A stretch of DNA of 64,000 nt from contig JALPQD010000408.1 in NCBI GenBank assembly GCA_023101885.1, positions 921,019 through 985,018 on the forward strand. The letters are read 5' to 3'. Below the pieces are notes generated by a model. That model made no database searches. It had not been told where the DNA came from and was given only the letters and a program-made list of their open reading frames with translations. The position numbers were made by a program, and so were the translations under genes. This document shows positions 1-11,468 of the stretch, in pieces; position 1 is the stretch's first letter, and every line of letters starts with the position of its first letter. The DNA comes from Typhlomys cinereus. Lineage: Eukaryota; Chordata; Mammalia; Rodentia; Platacanthomyidae.

Positions 1-245
1 GAAAGTCTGCATCTTATTATAAAGACACTTGTTCCTCTATGTTCATTTCAGCTCTAGTCACAATAGCAAAAAAAAAAAAAAAAAAAAAAGAAATAGAATC
101 AGCCAATATGCTCATCAATGAAAATGTGGTACATATATAAGGGAATATTACTCAGCCATCAGAAATGATGAGATTATGGAATTTGAGTGAGGTATCTCAG
201 ACATATAAAGTTAAGCACCACATGTTTTCTCTTCTATGTATATGT
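1..245 (+). mobile_element. L1 LINE fragment (3' part of ORF2)
   Basis: The stretch around 120-175 (a run reading 'aatgtggtacatatat...' followed by 'ggaatattactcagcca') is the well-known conserved segment near the end of mammalian L1 ORF2. It is interrupted by an A-run at 69-89 and by stop codons. It is a dead, 5'-truncated copy that is cut by the window edge. Family recognition is from memory of L1, not from a search. Confidence 0.7.
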
Positions 246-255
246 TAGAACTGAT

Positions 256-326
256 ATCCCCCTGGCATTTTTTATGTGGGATCCTTGTGAGGCACAGACT
301 TAATCCCTGAGCCATCTCTCTGGCCT
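256..326 (-). mobile_element. Fragment of tRNA-derived SINE (family A)
   Basis: This contains the reverse complement of the SINE head: 'cctgagccatctctctggcc' with the adjoining 'tttttatgtgggatcc'. Only the tRNA-like head and the start of the body remain. It directly abuts the L1 fragment. Confidence 0.65.
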
Positions 327-724
327 CAAATCTGAGTCTTATCAAACTTCTGAGTCTTGTAGGAAATCTTTGCACTATATGAAAAATAGAAGAAGAACAT
401 GAACCATACATACCCAGCCTAGACAGAAACAACTCACGTGATCTGCTTTCTTATGCTGGTACATTGGAGAAAAGAAATGGAAGGGAATCTGTAATAAATA
501 CACACATACAGTCTTTGAATATGTACTTAATTTAAAAATAATTCCATTCTTTGACAACCTCATGCTTATATAAATACATATCTTTCTTTATAGTGAGAGA
601 TTGAACCTAAGGTGTGGTACAATGAAATTGAACTACACTCTCAGCACTTCCCTTTATTCCAATAAAAATTTAAAAACTTCTAGTACTAGTAAAAAATTCT
701 TTATAGAAAGAACTATCTTTGAGA

Positions 725-982
725 AATTATTTTTTATTTATTTACTGGGGGGGGCACTGTGCTATGTGTTTCTGTGAAAGATCAAGGGTGATTTCAGGAA
801 TCATCCTGGATTGCTTCTATCTCCTTGCTTCCCTCTGGGATTCCCCAGGCTCTGCCTACCAGGACTGGAAGGGCAAGCCACTGCTGTTTTCACCTGGCAT
901 TTTTATGTGGGACCTGGAATCCAAACTCGAGACCTTCTGCTTGTTAAGTAGAGTTTTAACACCTGAGCCATCTCTCCAGCCC
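725..982 (-). mobile_element. tRNA-derived SINE, family A (B2-like)
   Basis: The element reads on the minus strand from 982 leftwards. It has a tRNA-like head with an A-box-like TGGCTCAGG and a B-box-like GAGTTCGGATCC (mutated here), then a roughly 180-bp unique body. It shares the body motif around 'tcatcctggattgcttctacctcc' (seen here in antisense) with about twenty other copies in the window. The tail is A/T rich. Confidence 0.85.
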
Positions 983-1738
983 GAAAATATATTTTAATAA
1001 GTCATTTTATAATAGAAGTGAGAGGTCTTGAAGGAAAAAAAAAAAATTCCCCCAAAACAGATGACCGAGTTGCCAGTGTATAAGATGACAGAACTTGCAG
1101 TTTGTTGTTTGTTTACTTGCTGCTAAGGGGAAGGTAAAGAATAGGGCTGAGAAGGGAGAGAGAAGAAAATCAGTGAGCTGGTCAGGTTGGATGAATGTGA
1201 GAAACTGTAGTGTGATACGTTCAGAACAGAAGCACTGAGTTCAGTCTGAATCTACACTGTTGTTCTGTAGCACACTCTTCCTACCCGTGGACAGTGACAG
1301 CATTAATGATGCATGGGAGGAAATTGGGAGGAGGGCTTTCCATGTCCCAGAGGATGAGTGCCAACCCTCTCTGGATTTCATGGGGATGAGAGACAACAGG
1401 AGACATCTGTTTCAGCATAAACATTTGTGGTGGATTGCTTCTGCCAGTAGGACTACAAAATAATCTTATCTGTGAGTCCAGCCAGACTTCAGAAAGCTTG
1501 AAGCAAGACCACTTTGTTCTGCCTCCTAGCAGAATTATTTTCACAGAATCACATTAGGTGGTGAGGCCTAATGAAGGAAGTTACGAGGTATAAACTATTC
1601 AAAACCTATTACTAAATTTTCTTTAGGGCTTTTGTTGAGACTAATCACATAATAAGGGCCTATGGGAAAACCGCCTTATGCATCTCATTATCAGACAGTG
1701 AAAAAAAGTTGCTTCTGGATTATTTTTTTTCACGTGTG

Positions 1739-1741
<3 letters not shown>

Positions 1742-1789
<48 letters not shown>

Positions 1790-2005
1790 AAAGTGCACTG
1801 TGTGCTTGTGGAGGCGGAAGTGTGGTTTCAGGAATCATCCTGGATTGCTCTACCTCCTTTATGCTTTGCTCTGGGTTTTCCATATCCAGAGAAGTAGAGG
1901 CTACTGTCATTTCTGCCCAGCACTTTTACGTGGGATCCAAGATTCTGACTCAGGTCCTTCTGCTTTCAAGGCAGAGGCTTAACCCCTGAGCCATTTATCC
2001 AGCCC
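1742..2005 (-). mobile_element. SINE family A with (GT)n tail
   Basis: The head is at the right end ('gagccatttatccagccc') and the body runs left into a perfect (GT)n run at 1744-1790. On the SINE sense strand this is a (CA)n tail, the usual end of this family. The reading frames through the (GT)n tract are repeat artefacts and not genes. Confidence 0.85.
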
Positions 2006-2029
2006 GAGAATATTTACTTTTATTCAGAG

Positions 2030-2142
2030 ATGACTAAATTTTGACACAAGGTCCTGCTAAGTTGCCGGCCTTAGACCTTCGATCCTCCTGCCCCAGCTTC
2101 CCTAGTAGTTGAAGTCACTGACCTGCACCCCCAGGCCCAGCT
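2030..2142 (-). mobile_element. B1-like (7SL-derived) SINE fragment
   Basis: The antisense B1 pattern is visible: 'caaggtcctgctaagttg' followed by 'cgatcctcctgccccagc' and 'cctgcacccccaggcccagc'. It is strongly diverged. Confidence 0.55.
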
Positions 2143-2673
2143 CTGATGATGACTCTACTTACAGCCCTCCCTCGGCCTTGGCTGCTAGAAGCTCCCGCTT
2201 AAATTTTTGAAATCCACCTCTGTTGATTGTGTAGGACTTAGGAACATTTAATTCACATATTATGACTTTCTCTTATCTCATTTGCATTTTTGGTTTGTAC
2301 CAATCACCTCATACTATATAGAACCAAAAACTGCTACCAATAACTTTTCAAGCAAGGCAGAGAGCAATGCAAATAATGTAATCTCTAATTCCCACCCAGT
2401 CTTCTGTATTTGAAATAGTAGAAAGAAGATAAGCTATCTTTTTCCTTCAGCATGTTGGCAAGCATTTATCCATATCTCACTGCTGCTCAAGAAGTGCTTG
2501 CTGCCTATTTTTAGTAAAATAATTTGAGACAATTTTTCAGAATATACACACTCACGGTGTTTACAAAGGCATCAGAAAATTTCATTACTTCCCAGTCATG
2601 CAATTTAGATATGAAATTTCCTCTTCTTGAGTACATATGCCTCTTGTTCTTTCAGTGGATGTATACACATGCA

Positions 2674-2678
<5 letters not shown>

Positions 2679-2726
<48 letters not shown>
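2679..2726. repeat. (TA)n microsatellite
   Basis: An uninterrupted TA dinucleotide run of about 48 bp. The flanking 2143-2678 stretch shows no gene or repeat that I recognise. Confidence 0.95.
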
Positions 2727-2727
<1 letters not shown>

Positions 2728-2807
2728 TTCAGTACGTACTATACATACCTATTCGTTGTGTTGTTTAGCATCTATGAAAAAAGAATGTTTAAGAAGTAAA
2801 CATGTAA

Positions 2808-3091
2808 GCTAGAGAGATGGATCAGGGATTAAGACTCTGCCTCCAAAGCAGAAGGTCCTGAGTTCGGATCCCAGGTCCCATGTTTTAAAAAAAAAAAATG
2901 CCAGCAGAAATGGCTGTGGCCTACACTTCTGGCCCTGGTGTGTAGAGCCTGGAAAATCCCAGAGCGAAGCGAAAAGGAGGTAGAAGCAATGTAGGAATTA
3001 TTCCTGAAGTCACCCTTGGTCCTCCAGAGGGACACACAGTACCCTCTGATACACACAGATACACATGTAAGATAAATATTAAAAAAAAAAA
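2808..3091 (+). mobile_element. SINE family A
   Basis: The head 'gctagagagatggatcaggg' is followed by 'gaaggtcctgagttcggatc', a body that includes 'cctgaagtcacccttggtcc', a short CA-type tail and a final A-run. Confidence 0.85.
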
Positions 3092-3766
3092 AGTCAACTC
3101 ACTCTTCTGGCCTCTGAGAATAGAACTCGGGTTGTCAGGTGTGTATGCAGATGCCAGGCCAGCTCAAGGAAAGCTTTCATCTGTCAACTTTCCTGAACAG
3201 CTCTTCTGGCTCTGGCTGCTGCTTCCACCTTTATTTTTCAGATAATACATTGCCAAAACCTAAGTTACTGGTCATGAAAGAATTCAGAAAATCTGACCCC
3301 ATAAGCAGGAGCACCTCGAAGGCTGCTAGGCAGGGATGTGGCGTTAATCTGATATTATTCACTACTGCTAGTCTTGGTCTGAAGCTCATTCCTTTAGCAG
3401 CATTTGGCTGTCTAGCTAGACACTGTTCCTGGCACTGAGGACACAGTTGTGAGCAAAACCCACAATCTTTTGTTTCCTTGGCTCTTACCTGTCTTGAGGG
3501 GAAACGCAACAAAATAAATAGGATGGGATTAAAGAATGGGGGATTCCAGAGAAGGTCAATGATGGTAATTTTGTTTTCTATCAAAGGATACAATTTTTAA
3601 AATGGTGGTATAAATGGCTGTGGAGAAGGTAACAATTTAAGTCTAGTCTATCCTTTTTGGGTGGAGATGAATGTGTGTGGTGTGTATGTGTCCAGTTGTG
3701 CCCTCCCATGCAGGCACACAGGATCAGAGGCTGACATCCAGTGTCTTCTGTGTTTGCCACTGTAAT

Positions 3767-3970
3767 TTTTGACACAGTCTCTCACAGAACTTGGAACTGT
3801 CAGCTAGAATGGTAGCCTAGCTTGCTCTGGGGGGTCCTCCTGTCTTTGCCACTTCAGCACTGGGCTACAAACACACACTGCTCACTCAGCTTTTATGTGG
3901 GTGCTGGGGATCTGAACTCAGGTCTTCCTGCTTGCACAGCAAACACTACCCATGAGCCAGCTCCCCAGCC
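3767..3970 (-). mobile_element. B4-like SINE (ID + B1 fusion)
   Basis: The left part is antisense B1 ('acacagtctctcacagaactt', 'cctgtctttgccacttcagc'). The right part is antisense tRNA/ID-like ('gatctgaactcaggtcttcc', 'catgagccagctccccagcc'). A 7SL-derived part joined to a tRNA-derived part is the layout of the rodent B4 class. Confidence 0.65.
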
Positions 3971-4477
3971 TTTCATTTTCATAGACATTAGTAGCTTCCT
4001 TTCCAAAGCGAGGAAAGCAAGCGAAGTAAGGCATTTTCAGTCATGTCTTCCTTGCCCTTCAGCCATCCCTCAGTTGGCAAGACCTCCCAGCCTGGATCAG
4101 GACGATCATACCGTCAGTCCACACAACAGACAAAGCAGGTTTCTCTTGCTTGCTCTTTGTAAGACACCTGTACTTCTAATGGTTATCGAATTGCTTATAT
4201 TGGCAACTATTTTGAAAAAGTCCTCTTGTTAAAATGCTTACCACAGAAACGTTCAAGGTGGCTACAGGGCTACCCACAGACATTCCCTGTATATTTTCCT
4301 TTAAAAAAAAAAAAAGTTCTGATGTCTGGATTCTACCCCAGAAGTTGTGAAGTTTTATTATCTTGTGTGCCATCTGGGATCAGATTCTTTCTCATTTGCT
4401 GACTGATTCTAACACACAGCCAAGGAGTAAGAATGACAGTTCCACAGACCACTGATCACTAAGACTATATAGATATG

Positions 4478-4565
4478 GGCCGGAGAGATGACTGAGGAGT
4501 TAAGGCCTCTGTTCACAAGCAGAAGGACCTGAGTTTGGATTCCAGCTCCCATGTAAAAATTATAA
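4478..4565 (+). mobile_element. Truncated SINE family A head
   Basis: It starts 'gggccggagagatgactgag' and ends shortly after the B-box-like region in an A/T-rich stretch. The body is missing. Confidence 0.7.
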
Positions 4566-4732
4566 TAAATTTCATTCACATATCTCAAAGTGAAAGGGTT
4601 CGGATATTAAGACCAGTCTAGTTTGGCTGGCTCACATATCCCAAACTTCTCTTCCTAATTTATTAACCAAACTGCACTCAAAACAACGGCTAACTTGCCA
4701 GAAATCTCCGCTCAGTAAACGAATGACATTCA

Positions 4733-4860
4733 GAGCTTGACATGGTGGCACATGCTATATTCCCAGCACTGGGGAAACTGAGGCAAGATTGTGAGTTTTA
4801 AGCCAGTCTACAAGAGAGTTCAAGGCCAGATTGGGGCACATGTCTCAAAAAAAGGAGAAA
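4733..4860 (+). mobile_element. B1-like SINE
   Basis: The sense B1 pattern is clear: 'catggtggcacatgctatat', 'cccagcactggggaaactga', 'ttcaaggccagattggggca', then an A-rich tail. About 130 bp, the length of a B1 monomer. Confidence 0.75.
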
Positions 4861-4916
4861 GAACATTTTCAAGCATGCTTAGAAGAGTAGCAAAATGTGA
4901 GGATATGTGTTAGATT

Positions 4917-5013
4917 CCCCTCTAGAGGGGTAAGTCATACCTCCTTATAGCCCATCTAGTACCTCCCCTCTAGAGGGGATAAGCTACACCTCCTACAGAC
5001 TATCTAGTACCTT
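4917..5013. repeat. Two-copy 48-bp tandem repeat with a 14-bp palindrome
   Basis: The perfect palindrome CCCCTCTAGAGGGG occurs at 4917-4930 and again at 4965-4978. Each copy is followed by a similar arm ending 'atctagtacct'. The rest of 4861-5478 shows no gene or named repeat. Confidence 0.85.
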
Positions 5014-5478
5014 CTGGAAGTGCTAAACCCTCAAAGCCCCCAAGGCAGGATAAGACAATGAGATTAGTTCCCTAAATAAATTACTTTAGATATCCAATCT
5101 AGAACCTTTGCTGACATCTGCTAAACTCTGAGACTGGTCCTAAATTCATATCCCACTCCCCTCAAAAAACTCTTAAGTATAAGGTTTATTTCCTTGGTTC
5201 TAAGCATGACTATCCAATGCCCTATCCCAGTTTGTCCTACTGTAACTGGCCAGATCAACTGTCTATGCTGAACCAGCTCTCAAGACTACTCTTCCCAAAC
5301 CGAACATTTACAAATTTTGTAACTATTTATTGATAGGACACTTCTTATCTCATTTAACCCACATAAATTCTATCTTACTCTGAACCATAGGCAGGACCAT
5401 TTCTCCACGGTCACAAGACTAGTAACAGATAGTCAAGATTTTAGCTTGTCTTGTCTTGGAGTCTTCTTTTACACCAAA

Positions 5479-5755
5479 CTTTTTTTTTTTTTGCACTGTG
5501 CGTGTGTGTATGTATCAAAGGGTACTATGCGTTGCCCATAGAGGCTCAAAGGTGACTTTAAGAATCACCCTAAATTGCTTCTACCTTCTATTTACTTTGC
5601 TCTGGAGTGTCCCAGGCTCCACCTTCCAGGATGGGAAGTAAAGGCCACTTCCATTTCCACCTGGTTTTTATTTTTGTTACATGGGGTCCAGAATCCGAAC
5701 TTAGGACCTTCAGTTTGCAAGGCAGAGACTTAACCCCTGAGCCATCTCTCCAGCT
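5479..5755 (-). mobile_element. SINE family A
   Basis: The head lies at the right end ('ctgagccatctctccagct') and the family body runs left to a short GT-rich tail and a T-run at 5479-5492. Stretch 5756-6540 shows no coding signal; it leads into the TPT1 CpG island. Confidence 0.85.
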
Positions 5756-6539
5756 ATTTTTTTATAATGTGAAAAACAACTGTTTGTGTTTGGACATAAA
5801 ACTGGAGAGAAAAAAATCACAACAAAAAGAAAAAATTGAACTGTGGTTCTATATGAATGAAAATCTTGAGTACTTAAAAATGTTAAAAGTCTATGATAAC
5901 GTACCTATACAATAATTCCAAAAACCTAGCAATAAAAGTTTTGGTAGATTAAGTCAATGACCACTTGTTATAATTTCATGTTTTCACATTCCTTTCACTC
6001 CATTTTTGGTTTCTCTCATCCTGTGGTTCCCAAGGCTATCTAGGGACATCCAGACCACCCCATTTTAGGTGTGCCAACTGTGTCTTCATCGCCCAGCTAT
6101 GATCTTGTGTCCTGATCTTTCTCAAAGCTTGCTCTCACTCTAATGAATGCGGAATTTATGAAAATGTGTTCATGGGTGTAGCCTGGCTCTTTGACATACG
6201 AGTATGAACGCTTCAGACATGATTGGGATCTTGGTGAAAAATCCGAATTAGGGGTACGCTCGAGCATAAAAATATTCGAATAGAACAAGCTCCGGGATTC
6301 TATCAAGGCAAACGATGTGAACATGTGACAAAAGAGTTTTGTTTGTGTACCTCGCAATCGGTGTAAAGTCCTTTAAGTCTCGGGCAGCTGTGAAGCTCTT
6401 CCCCCAACCCCCACCTCACGTGTCCCTTTTTGTCAGTTTAACCCTCTGGCATCCAAGGAAGTTATTTCACCTTGGAGTGACAACACAGCGCTTCTTCCCA
6501 ACAAAGGTCATCATAATTCAAGACCCAGAGCCAAACTGA

Positions 6540-7760
6540 TAAGCGAAGAGCCTTGCAGCCGTGCGCCACCGCTGACCGTGAGCTTCCGAGCCCGGAGAGG
6601 ATTGCTGATCGCTCCCCGGGGCGGTCAAAGGACAGCGCTGCTCCCCCAGGGCGGCGAGGTCCGACGGGGACGCAGCGCGCGCTGCTGCAAAGGTCTCGGA
6701 GGTGCTCGGCAACCCGCGCAATCCTGAATCCTGACACTTTGGCTTCCACAAAGGGGCGGGATCTTAGGGGCGCTCCCCGGGCAGCGGAAGCCTAACCCAC
6801 TGCGGGCACCTCCAGGGAGGCTCAGGCGACGCGCGGGCTGATCCCAGCGGTTCCCGCTCAGGCCCTGCGGCGACCAGCGACACCCTCCGCCCTCCCCACC
6901 CCCGTTTCCTTCCCTTTGGCTGCGCCGCCCCGCCCCGCCGCGCTCCCAGCGCCCGCAGGCCACATTGTATCTCTGCGCCAAATCCCCGGATGCTCGCGCC
7001 GCGGCCACGCCCCCGCGGCTCTGCGTGCCACGTCACCGCTTGCGACACTTCCGGAGGCGCAGCGGGCGATGACGTAGGGGGACTTGCCCTCTATATGAGG
7101 TTGGGCAGCGCCTGAGTCGGCCTTTTCCGCCCGCTCCCCCCTCCCCCCGAGCGCCGCTCCGGCTGCACCGCGCTCGCTCCGAGCTCCCAGGCCAGCGCCG
7201 CCGCCGCCTCTCTCCTGCCGTCATCATGATCATCTATCGGGACCTCATCAGCCGTGAGTTTCCCACCGCGCTGCCCTGCTGCCGCGCTCGGGTCCCGGGA
7301 CGGGCGGGGGCCGGGAGGAAGCCGCTGCCGGGTCGGGGACGCCGGGCGGCCGCCTGCCCGGAACGAGGTGGCGCCAGTGTCCGGGGCGCGCGCCCAGATC
7401 GCGAGCGCCCGGCCGGCGGGGGTGGCATCGGGCTGCCGGCGCCCGGTGATGTGTGCTCTCGGTGCCCGCAGATGATGAGCTGTTCTCCGACATCTACAAG
7501 ATCCGGGAGATCGCGGACGGGCTGTGCCTCGAGGTGGAGGGCAAGGTGAGCTGGTCGCGCCGCCGCGCGCGGGGAACCAGGGCGGGCAGAGTCGGGTTTC
7601 CGCGCCGCTCCCCCGCCCGGGGTTGTGCAATCCTCACCGCCGCCTCCTGGCGGACGAGATGCTCTTTCCGGGCTCGGGTTTTTCTAGAAAAGTGGAGGCG
7701 GAGCGCAGCCTGGAAATAGGTCCTCCGGGCAGTCGGGGACGTCCCGTCTGTGCTTCAGGA
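6540..7760. promoter_or_regulatory. TPT1: CpG island over the TPT1 5' end
   Basis: Base composition changes abruptly near 6540 from AT-rich to GC-rich with frequent CpG, and returns to background after about 7760. It covers the promoter, exon 1, intron 1, exon 2 and the start of intron 2. Many long open frames here on both strands are by-products of the GC content. Confidence 0.8.
7029..7122 (+). promoter_or_regulatory. TPT1: TPT1 core promoter (CRE-like sites, ETS site, TATA box, 5'TOP start)
   Basis: Two CRE-like motifs are visible: CACGTCAC near 7029-7036 and TGACGTAG at 7070-7077. An ETS-type CTTCCGG lies near 7048. A TATA-like TATATGA sits at 7092-7098, about 30 bp before CCTTTTCCGCCC at 7121. 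A C followed by pyrimidines is the 5'TOP motif that places an mRNA under mTOR-dependent translational control, as is known for TCTP mRNA. The start site at 7121-7122 is inferred from that spacing. Confidence 0.8.
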
Positions 7761-10386
7761 GCCTCAATGTTGCTCTGTCCGCATTTAGTCGGAATGGACC
7801 CCGGAGCCCACAACTCGATCCAGATTTCGTCTCTTCCAGTGACCCATCTTCGTTCATTTCGACCTTTAGCTCTTGACTGCTTAAGCAGTTTGAGAGGAAA
7901 GTGATAAATCACGGCTGGGCATAGGGTTTTTTGTTTGCAACTAAACGAAGCACTTTTTCTTGGATGTAGATGGTCAGTAGGACAGAAGGTAACATCGATG
8001 ACTCGCTCATCGGTGGAAATGCTTCCGCTGAAGGCCCAGAGGGTGAAGGGACCGAAAGCACAGTAGTCACCGGTGTTGATATTGTCATGAACCATCACCT
8101 GCAGGAAACCAGCTTCACAAAAGAGGCCTACAAGAAGTACATCAAGGATTATATGAAATCGTAAGTGATAGGACGCTTAGAAACTGGGATTTTTGGTTAA
8201 TTAGTCGCTTAGTACTAGACCATGGGAAAGGTCTTTTGTGATTGTTTCTTTAATGTGAGCTTGCTGCGGTCAGCAGTCTGCTGATGTGCTAATAATAGAA
8301 ACAGTACCTTGAAAGTCAATAATAGGCTTGGAATTGTAACCATTTTTTCAAGTGGTTCCTTCTGTGAACTCGTGTGCCTTAATTAACAAGGTTGTATTCG
8401 ACCACTTTGTGTCCTTTTACTGAGTGCTGAGTACAGAATTTATGAACTTTGTTAATATGTAGCCTGCGTAATTGACATACTAGTGTGAAAGTATACTTCA
8501 TTGTTACAAAATTACTGTTTTAGACTCAAAGGCAAACTGGAAGAACAGAAACCAGAAAGGGTAAAGCCTTTTATGACCGGGGCTGCAGAACAAATCAAGC
8601 ACATCCTTGCTAATTTCAATAACTACCAGGTAAATAAATGCAATGGAAGGATTATATGATTTGAACTGCAGGAACATCATTCCTGTGTCTGTAGACCACT
8701 TCATTAATTTAGTGTGAGACCCAAATTACAGTTAAAGGGTAGAACGTGACTTTCTGTGCACTCCTGTGTTTTTAGATCAGGTCTTTTAAAAAGAAAAAAC
8801 ACCAAATAAGATCCCATTGGCTTCTTTGCTGACAGCTCTCAGATCTTCCTGTTTTGGCTTAACATTTTCCATTTTCATCTACTTTTTTCTTCTGTTGGAC
8901 TGACTTTCTGAGATTACTTTTCTTCCTACTAAGATTGGATTAAAAATCACATAATAGATTGGCTAATAGGTTTCCTAGCTCAGTACAGGTTATAGACGGT
9001 ACCCTCCTTGTTTGGGCGTTATTCCCAGCAGCCATATGTTCTGGTTCATGGAATTATGAGTGGAGTTGAGAAACCCTGCAGTTGACCCGTTCTGTCTGTT
9101 GGTTGGTGGTTACTGGAGTTTGCTCAGTTGCTGTGAGCGATTAGCAATGCTCAACATAATGAAGTTTGGGGGGTATTTTGAATTGTGCTTTACTGCTATG
9201 ATACATGTGCCTATGTAAAGATCTAATTTTGGATTATTATGTTCCTCAAGTTTTTTATTGGCGAAAACATGAATCCAGATGGCATGGTTGCTCTCCTGGA
9301 CTACCGTGAGGATGGCGTGACACCATTTATGATTTTCTTTAAGGATGGATTAGAAATGGAAAAATGTGTAAGTATGAGAAGTGTGTTTAAGGAGGGAGGG
9401 AGGGAAATAAAAAAAGGAAAAAAAAAAAGAAAAGAGAAGTGTGTTTAAGTCAGTAATGGTTGTCTTATGTGATTTGTGGTGGTTTTTTTTTAAGAATAAT
9501 TTGTTAAATAAGCTTAAAGTGGCAGCAGGCTGACTAATAATTGTAGTACCGTGGTTCTTTGCTTGCCATTGACAATCAACATGGATCCTGGGTTTTTTCC
9601 TCAGTTGCTGAAGTACCTATCCATAAACTAGACAGCCATTGTAATCTCAGTCCCTCTAGTGTTGAAGATAGGGAAATTAGAAACTCAGGGTAAGACTGCC
9701 AGCCTGGGCTAGCTACATGAGCCCTGTCTTTAGATCCTGTGTCTAAGTAACAAAGGCTCTTGCTAAGCCTTCACCTCCTACTTTCCTATTAAGTAGGTTA
9801 GAGCTGACTGCTAAATTGGTGAAAATTGTTTTGAGTAAAATTAAATAGAAGTAAACAAATTAGGTGGATAAGAAAATTAGAGGCAGCAAAAGTTAGTGTC
9901 ATGAGGGATGGTCACTCTTCAGTAGTGAAGCCACTGTCAAGTCACCCATTGTTCCTGCCAGCAACCCTGATTAAACCCTGGGTCACAAAAAAATGTAGAA
10001 GTAGGGATAATGAGTGAGGATAATGAATAAAGATTACCCAAATAGATTATATGTATAAGGGTATCAAATTCTTGAAGGACAATAAAGAATTCACCTAAAG
10101 GGCATACAGAGGATGTCCAGTGGTGGCTGTGGAGGCCTATCTGGTGGGTGAGCTGGATGTGGCTTCTGGCAGACGTGCCTCTAGTTTGGTTACTGAGGAT
10201 ATTCTGCATCCACTGATAAACCTAGAACAATCATGGTTGTTCTTTGGTTTGCACTAGGATGCAAAAGAAATAATCCCTGCGCTTTCTGTCTGTCACTGTG
10301 GCAGCCCAGATTGAATTGGGGAGCACACCTGTACTCAGGTTGGAAAGATGTTAATGTAATGTTCTGGGGTTTTTGTTTTACAGTAA
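7226..10386 (+). CDS. TPT1: Translationally controlled tumor protein (TCTP), six exons
   Basis: Coding segments are 7226-7253, 7472-7545, 7970-8160, 8524-8629, 9251-9367 and 10384-10386; every intron is GT-AG. The protein is 172 residues, starting MIIYRDLIS and ending GLEMEKC, the standard TCTP length. The stop TAA is the first codon of exon 6, so that exon is otherwise 3' UTR. The TCTP signature [11 protein letters not shown] (exon 3) and the [12 protein letters not shown] segment (exon 5) are intact. TCTP is an abundant cytosolic and nuclear protein of the Mss4-like beta-tent fold. It is implicated in growth and survival, for example by binding MCL1, and acts outside the cell as histamine-releasing factor. 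The ATG is preceded by a roughly 104-nt GC-rich leader. The intron 4 acceptor (ttcctcaag, then T6) is weak because AG is preceded by A. The gene appears functional: no frameshift or stop is seen. Confidence 0.97.
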
Positions 10387-10585
10387 CAATTGGGAAATAC
10401 TTGATTTGTCACCTGTCACCACCACTGGCTGCTGCTTGTCGTCCATAACAACACCAGGACTTGAGACAACTGGGACTGATGTCATCTTGAGCTTTTATTT
10501 TGAACGTGATTTATCGGGAGTGGAGGCATTGTTTTTAAGAAAAAAATGTCATGTAGGTTGTCTAAAAATAAAGTGCATTTAAACT
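10387..10585 (+). other. TPT1: TPT1 3' UTR and polyadenylation signal
   Basis: Exon 6 continues after the stop as 3' UTR. A canonical AATAAA at 10567-10572 predicts cleavage near 10585. I see no second strong signal close downstream. Confidence 0.85.
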
Positions 10586-10589
10586 CAGT

Positions 10590-11170
10590 TGAGAATGCCT
10601 CTTAGTTTAACATGATTGAACTGAATCCGTGTGGTGCTTTTGGAGAGAAGCCAGAGCCTAGGATAAAGCACCACTAGAAAGCTAAGACCGTCTTCAGATA
10701 ATTGCAGCTGTGGAAACTGTTGCAAGACTGGAATATGAAAAGCAAGAATCAAAGTGTTGAGTTGAGGGGAAAAGTGCTCCTGGCAGTCCCAACATTGGAA
10801 GTGGAGCCTTAACGCATGTCATCACCTACAATGCAAGTAGCTAACTGGAAGAGTGCTGAAGGAATGAAGAGACCACTCATTTGGAAGCAAAGTACTGTCT
10901 TGAGCTTATTTGACACCAAGTAGGGCCAAGTCCTGGAGGAATATCAAACTGGTCACTAAATATAGGCTTAGCAAACTGAGTGTTAACACCACCTGACTTG
11001 AACAGCTGTGAGGTGGTAACTGTAATCAAGTAGAATACTTGATTGAACATTTCTGAGTGCCCAGCCCTGTGCTCAAGGGATATGAGGTGTTTGGTAGTAA
11101 AGGGGTGTCTTGTACTTTGTACTTGTTTGATTGGGCCAGGCTGAACAAGAGAATTTTGGAATTTTGCTGC
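10590..11170. other. Intergenic, nothing recognised
   Basis: No open frame with recognisable protein similarity, RNA gene or named repeat is visible between the TPT1 polyadenylation site and the next SINE. Confidence 0.5.
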
Positions 11171-11205
11171 CAAATCTAAATTTTTTTTTTTTTATGACAC
11201 AAGTC

Positions 11206-11468
11206 TTTTTTTTTTTATTTATTCAACTGTGTGCATGTGCGTGCGTGCGTGTGTGCGTGTGTGCGTGTGTGCGTGTGTGTGTGTGTGTGTGTATAGAACC
11301 ACGGACGAATTCGCGAACCACCATGGACGCCTCCACCTCCTTCTGTCCCGGGGTTCACAGGCTCCGCCCTACCAGGACCAGAAGCGCAGGCCGCCCTCGC
11401 TTCCGCCTGGCGTCTATATGTGGGATCTGCAAGGTGGAGGCTTAACCCCTGAGCCACCTCTCCAGCCC
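11206..11468 (-). mobile_element. Young SINE family B
   Basis: On the minus strand it begins 'ggctggagaggtggctcagg' and continues 'ttaagcctccacc'. It has lost part of the head after the A box. The body includes 'ggcggaagcgagggcggcct' and 'gcgtccatggtggttcgcga'; the CA/CG-rich tail ends in 'ttgaataaat'. Target duplications 'caaatctaaattttt' flank it at about 11171 and 11467. Family B shares its head with family A but has a distinct 3' body. Confidence 0.9.

Noticed and set aside
6540..7630. Several open frames over 100 codons on both strands in the TPT1 CpG island
   Set aside because: GC-rich sequence lacks stop codons by chance; they overlap promoter and introns, and only the TPT1 exons have protein similarity.
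9030..9159. Candidate H/ACA snoRNA ending at ACA 9154-9156
   Set aside because: No H box (ANANNA) between two good hairpins and the 3' hairpin-to-ACA spacing is too short; left as a search target only.
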